This document shows positions 62,765 through 64,000 of a stretch of DNA of 64,000 nt, one piece after another. The stretch is from Acidobacteriota bacterium (GTDB lineage Bacteria > Acidobacteriota > Terriglobia > Acidiferrales > UBA7541), in the NCBI GenBank assembly GCA_003167215.1, contig PMTV01000015.1, positions 331-64,330 on the forward strand. The letters are read 5' to 3'. The notes under the pieces are model-generated. The model ran no database searches. It saw nothing but the letters and a program-made list of their open reading frames with translations, and was not told where the DNA came from. Both the position numbers and the translations under genes were made by a program. Numbering within the stretch: the stretch's first letter is position 1; every line of letters begins with the position of its first letter.

Positions 62765-63805
62765 TCAATATGCCAATTCGAATACGATGTGGACGATGGC
62801 GGTTGAGTCCACTGGTTGGCCGTCCTGTTGGGCCGGGCGAAAGCGTATCTGGCGTGCAGCGGCCTGCGCGGAATCATCCAAACCGTACCCCAGTCCTTGC
62901 ACCACACGCTGAACTTTCACTTCTCCCGAAGCTGTGAAAACAACTTGCAGCGACACTTCTCCTTCGATTTTCTTGGTGCGAGCTTCATCGGTATAAGCCG
63001 GTTTCGGCTTAGAAATAATTTCAACGGGCGTGGTTTTCGACACAACGGAGGCTTGTTTTACTTTCGGCCCCGCTGCCACTGCATGTTCATCCGCAAACCC
63101 ACCTTGTTGCACGCTTCTCTGTCCGCTGCCACCAGGACTGCCAGTAGCAACACCATTGCCAAAGCCTGTGCTGGCAATCACTCCCTTCGCTCCTTTGGAT
63201 CCGCCGGTGCCATTGCCGGTACCGGGGCCGGGAGGAAGATCGAAACTGCCTTTCACCGCAATATTTGCCGCACGATTCGTTTTACCGTTAGCGGCCACTC
63301 CGTCCGGATCGCCGAACCCGCCGGTCTGAACGTCTTCCCGTGGCTTCCGGAGAGTCGGGATGGCCGAACTCCCCATTGAGACGGGAGGGTTCTGATCTGG
63401 GAATGCCTTAGCGACTATCGGCACATCGGGAGTCGGCGTGTTCTTCCGGGCCGTGGCAGGCTTCGCCACCGGCGCCGTAGCCACCGGCGTGTAAATCTTC
63501 GGCTTTGGTACCTCAACCACTACCGGCTTTGGAGGCTCAACAACCTTCGCAACCTCACGCTTGATCGGAATTGGCTTTACCGGTTGGACTGGTTGTGGTT
63601 TCCAGGCAACTACCGGAGGCGCCTCGATCGGCATGGTCCAGTAGCGCTGAACCATGCTCATCTTCTGGGGCATCAGCATTGGGATTATCACCAATGCCGC
63701 TACCGCAAGGCATTGCAATCCAAACCCGGCACTGAACAAATCCCAGCGAGGCTGCGCCTCGGGGAGCAACGATTCATTGAAGACAGCCCGTCTAATCCGC
63801 GCCAT
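62765..63805 (-). CDS. TonB-family protein
   Basis: This 346-residue protein has one N-terminal membrane helix (about 31-48) preceded by a short cytoplasmic stretch. A Pro/Lys/Val-rich periplasmic spacer follows (about 65-145), then a Gly-rich region. The C-terminal TonB domain (about 258-346) has SKPKPAYTDEARTKKIEGEV, then VVQGLGYGLDDSA and IRFRPAQQDGQPVD. TonB links the proton-driven ExbB/ExbD motor to outer-membrane receptors; exbBD are not here, so it may be an orphan or serve another system. ATG 63805 is favoured by a GGGTGA site; GTG 63814 is an alternative. It is the first gene of a two-gene operon with the pseudo-M48 protein. Confidence 0.9.
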   Translation of the reverse strand: MARIRRAVFNESLLPEAQPRWDLFSAGFGLQCLAVAALVIIPMLMPQKMSMVQRYWTMPIEAPPVVAWKPQPVQPVKPIPIKREVAKVVEPPKPVVVEVPKPKIYTPVATAPVAKPATARKNTPTPDVPIVAKAFPDQNPPVSMGSSAIPTLRKPREDVQTGGFGDPDGVAANGKTNRAANIAVKGSFDLPPGPGTGNGTGGSKGAKGVIASTGFGNGVATGSPGGSGQRSVQQGGFADEHAVAAGPKVKQASVVSKTTPVEIISKPKPAYTDEARTKKIEGEVSLQVVFTASGEVKVQRVVQGLGYGLDDSAQAAARQIRFRPAQQDGQPVDSTAIVHIVFELAY

Positions 63806-64000
63806 AGCTTTCACCCAATATCCCTGTTTCCTATTTGTGCCGCGTCGACACAGAAGTACAGCTGACAGTATTTAGTACTAGGCCGGGGAGTTGTCGTGAA
63901 TAGGACTCAAGTACTATTCTATCCCGAGTCGTGTTGAAAGCGATAACCCAGTGCATCTCGGTTGCCAGAAGGTAAGCTACTGCTTGTGGCGAACCCAAGA
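63806..64000. other. Upstream region of the TonB-family operon
   Basis: No gene is seen to the right edge. The stretch must hold the promoter of the TonB-family operon on the minus strand. A spaced AGTAC/GTACT inverted pair (near 63852-63880) is present, but no confident -35/-10 could be chosen. Confidence 0.25.

Noticed and set aside
61455-62912. 485-residue plus-strand frame
   Set aside because: Antisense to the pseudo-M48 gene, which has a signal peptide, ribosome site and terminator.

Overview
The window looks like a chromosomal piece of an acidobacterium (Acidobacteriota, probably the Terriglobia/Koribacter-like part). The evidence is indirect but consistent. There are five two-module MacB/FtsX permeases of the kind named for acidobacteria (ADOP, acidobacterial duplicated orphan permease), a Ser/Thr kinase fused to a WD40-like propeller, a CadC-like winged-helix membrane protein, many GC-rich intergenic hairpins and a single dispersed tRNA. 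There is no rRNA, CRISPR array, intact transposase or prophage.

Layout. 1-5.1 kb: a surface lipoprotein of bacterial Ig-like repeats runs off the left edge on the minus strand. It is followed by a lipase-maturation-factor-like membrane protein, a PEP mutase/isocitrate lyase-type enzyme and a secreted two-domain protein (carboxypeptidase-regulatory-like plus OstA-like). 5.5-17.3 kb is housekeeping and signalling: RNase R, a zinc-ribbon membrane protein, a small conserved protein, two dehydrogenases, the Ser/Thr kinase with a decayed kinase start behind it, a YbhN-type flippase-like protein, an eL13-like small protein, ThiI and a glycine-rich RRM protein. 17.5-28.2 kb: an acyl-CoA ligase, then a tightly overlapping minus-strand arginine operon argR-C-B-D-F-G-H-(GNAT)-J. 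Its sigma70 promoter is covered by two tandem ARG boxes.

28.4-35.1 kb is a mixed region: a secreted amidohydrolase, tRNA-Val(GAC), a winged-helix regulator, a CDP-alcohol phosphatidyltransferase, a dienelactone hydrolase, a very small gene with strong expression signals, an HxlR regulator divergent from a secreted protein, a hairpin-rich intergenic mosaic and a YbjQ-like protein. 35.3-39.1 kb looks like acquired DNA: a 1090-residue superfamily 1 helicase fused to a PD-(D/E)XK-like nuclease, followed by a 325-bp element with perfect 12-bp terminal inverted repeats. Then comes typA.

41.2-60.9 kb is one plus-strand block: a membrane-fusion protein, a MacB-type ATPase, four ADOP permeases, a receiver-PP2C phosphatase, a fifth ADOP permease, a second and unusual ATPase, an NtrC-type regulator and an NtrY-type histidine kinase. 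It reads as an export or envelope-stress module carrying its own two-component control plus a phosphatase arm. 61.0-63.8 kb on the minus strand holds a TonB-family protein followed by a large periplasmic protein whose M48-type peptidase motif is destroyed.

The most promising leads are the helicase-nuclease and the adjacent inverted-repeat element, the bacterial eL13-like protein, the 47-codon gene at 32.7 kb, the ADOP export/regulation block with a non-canonical ATPase, and the pseudo-M48/TonB pair.
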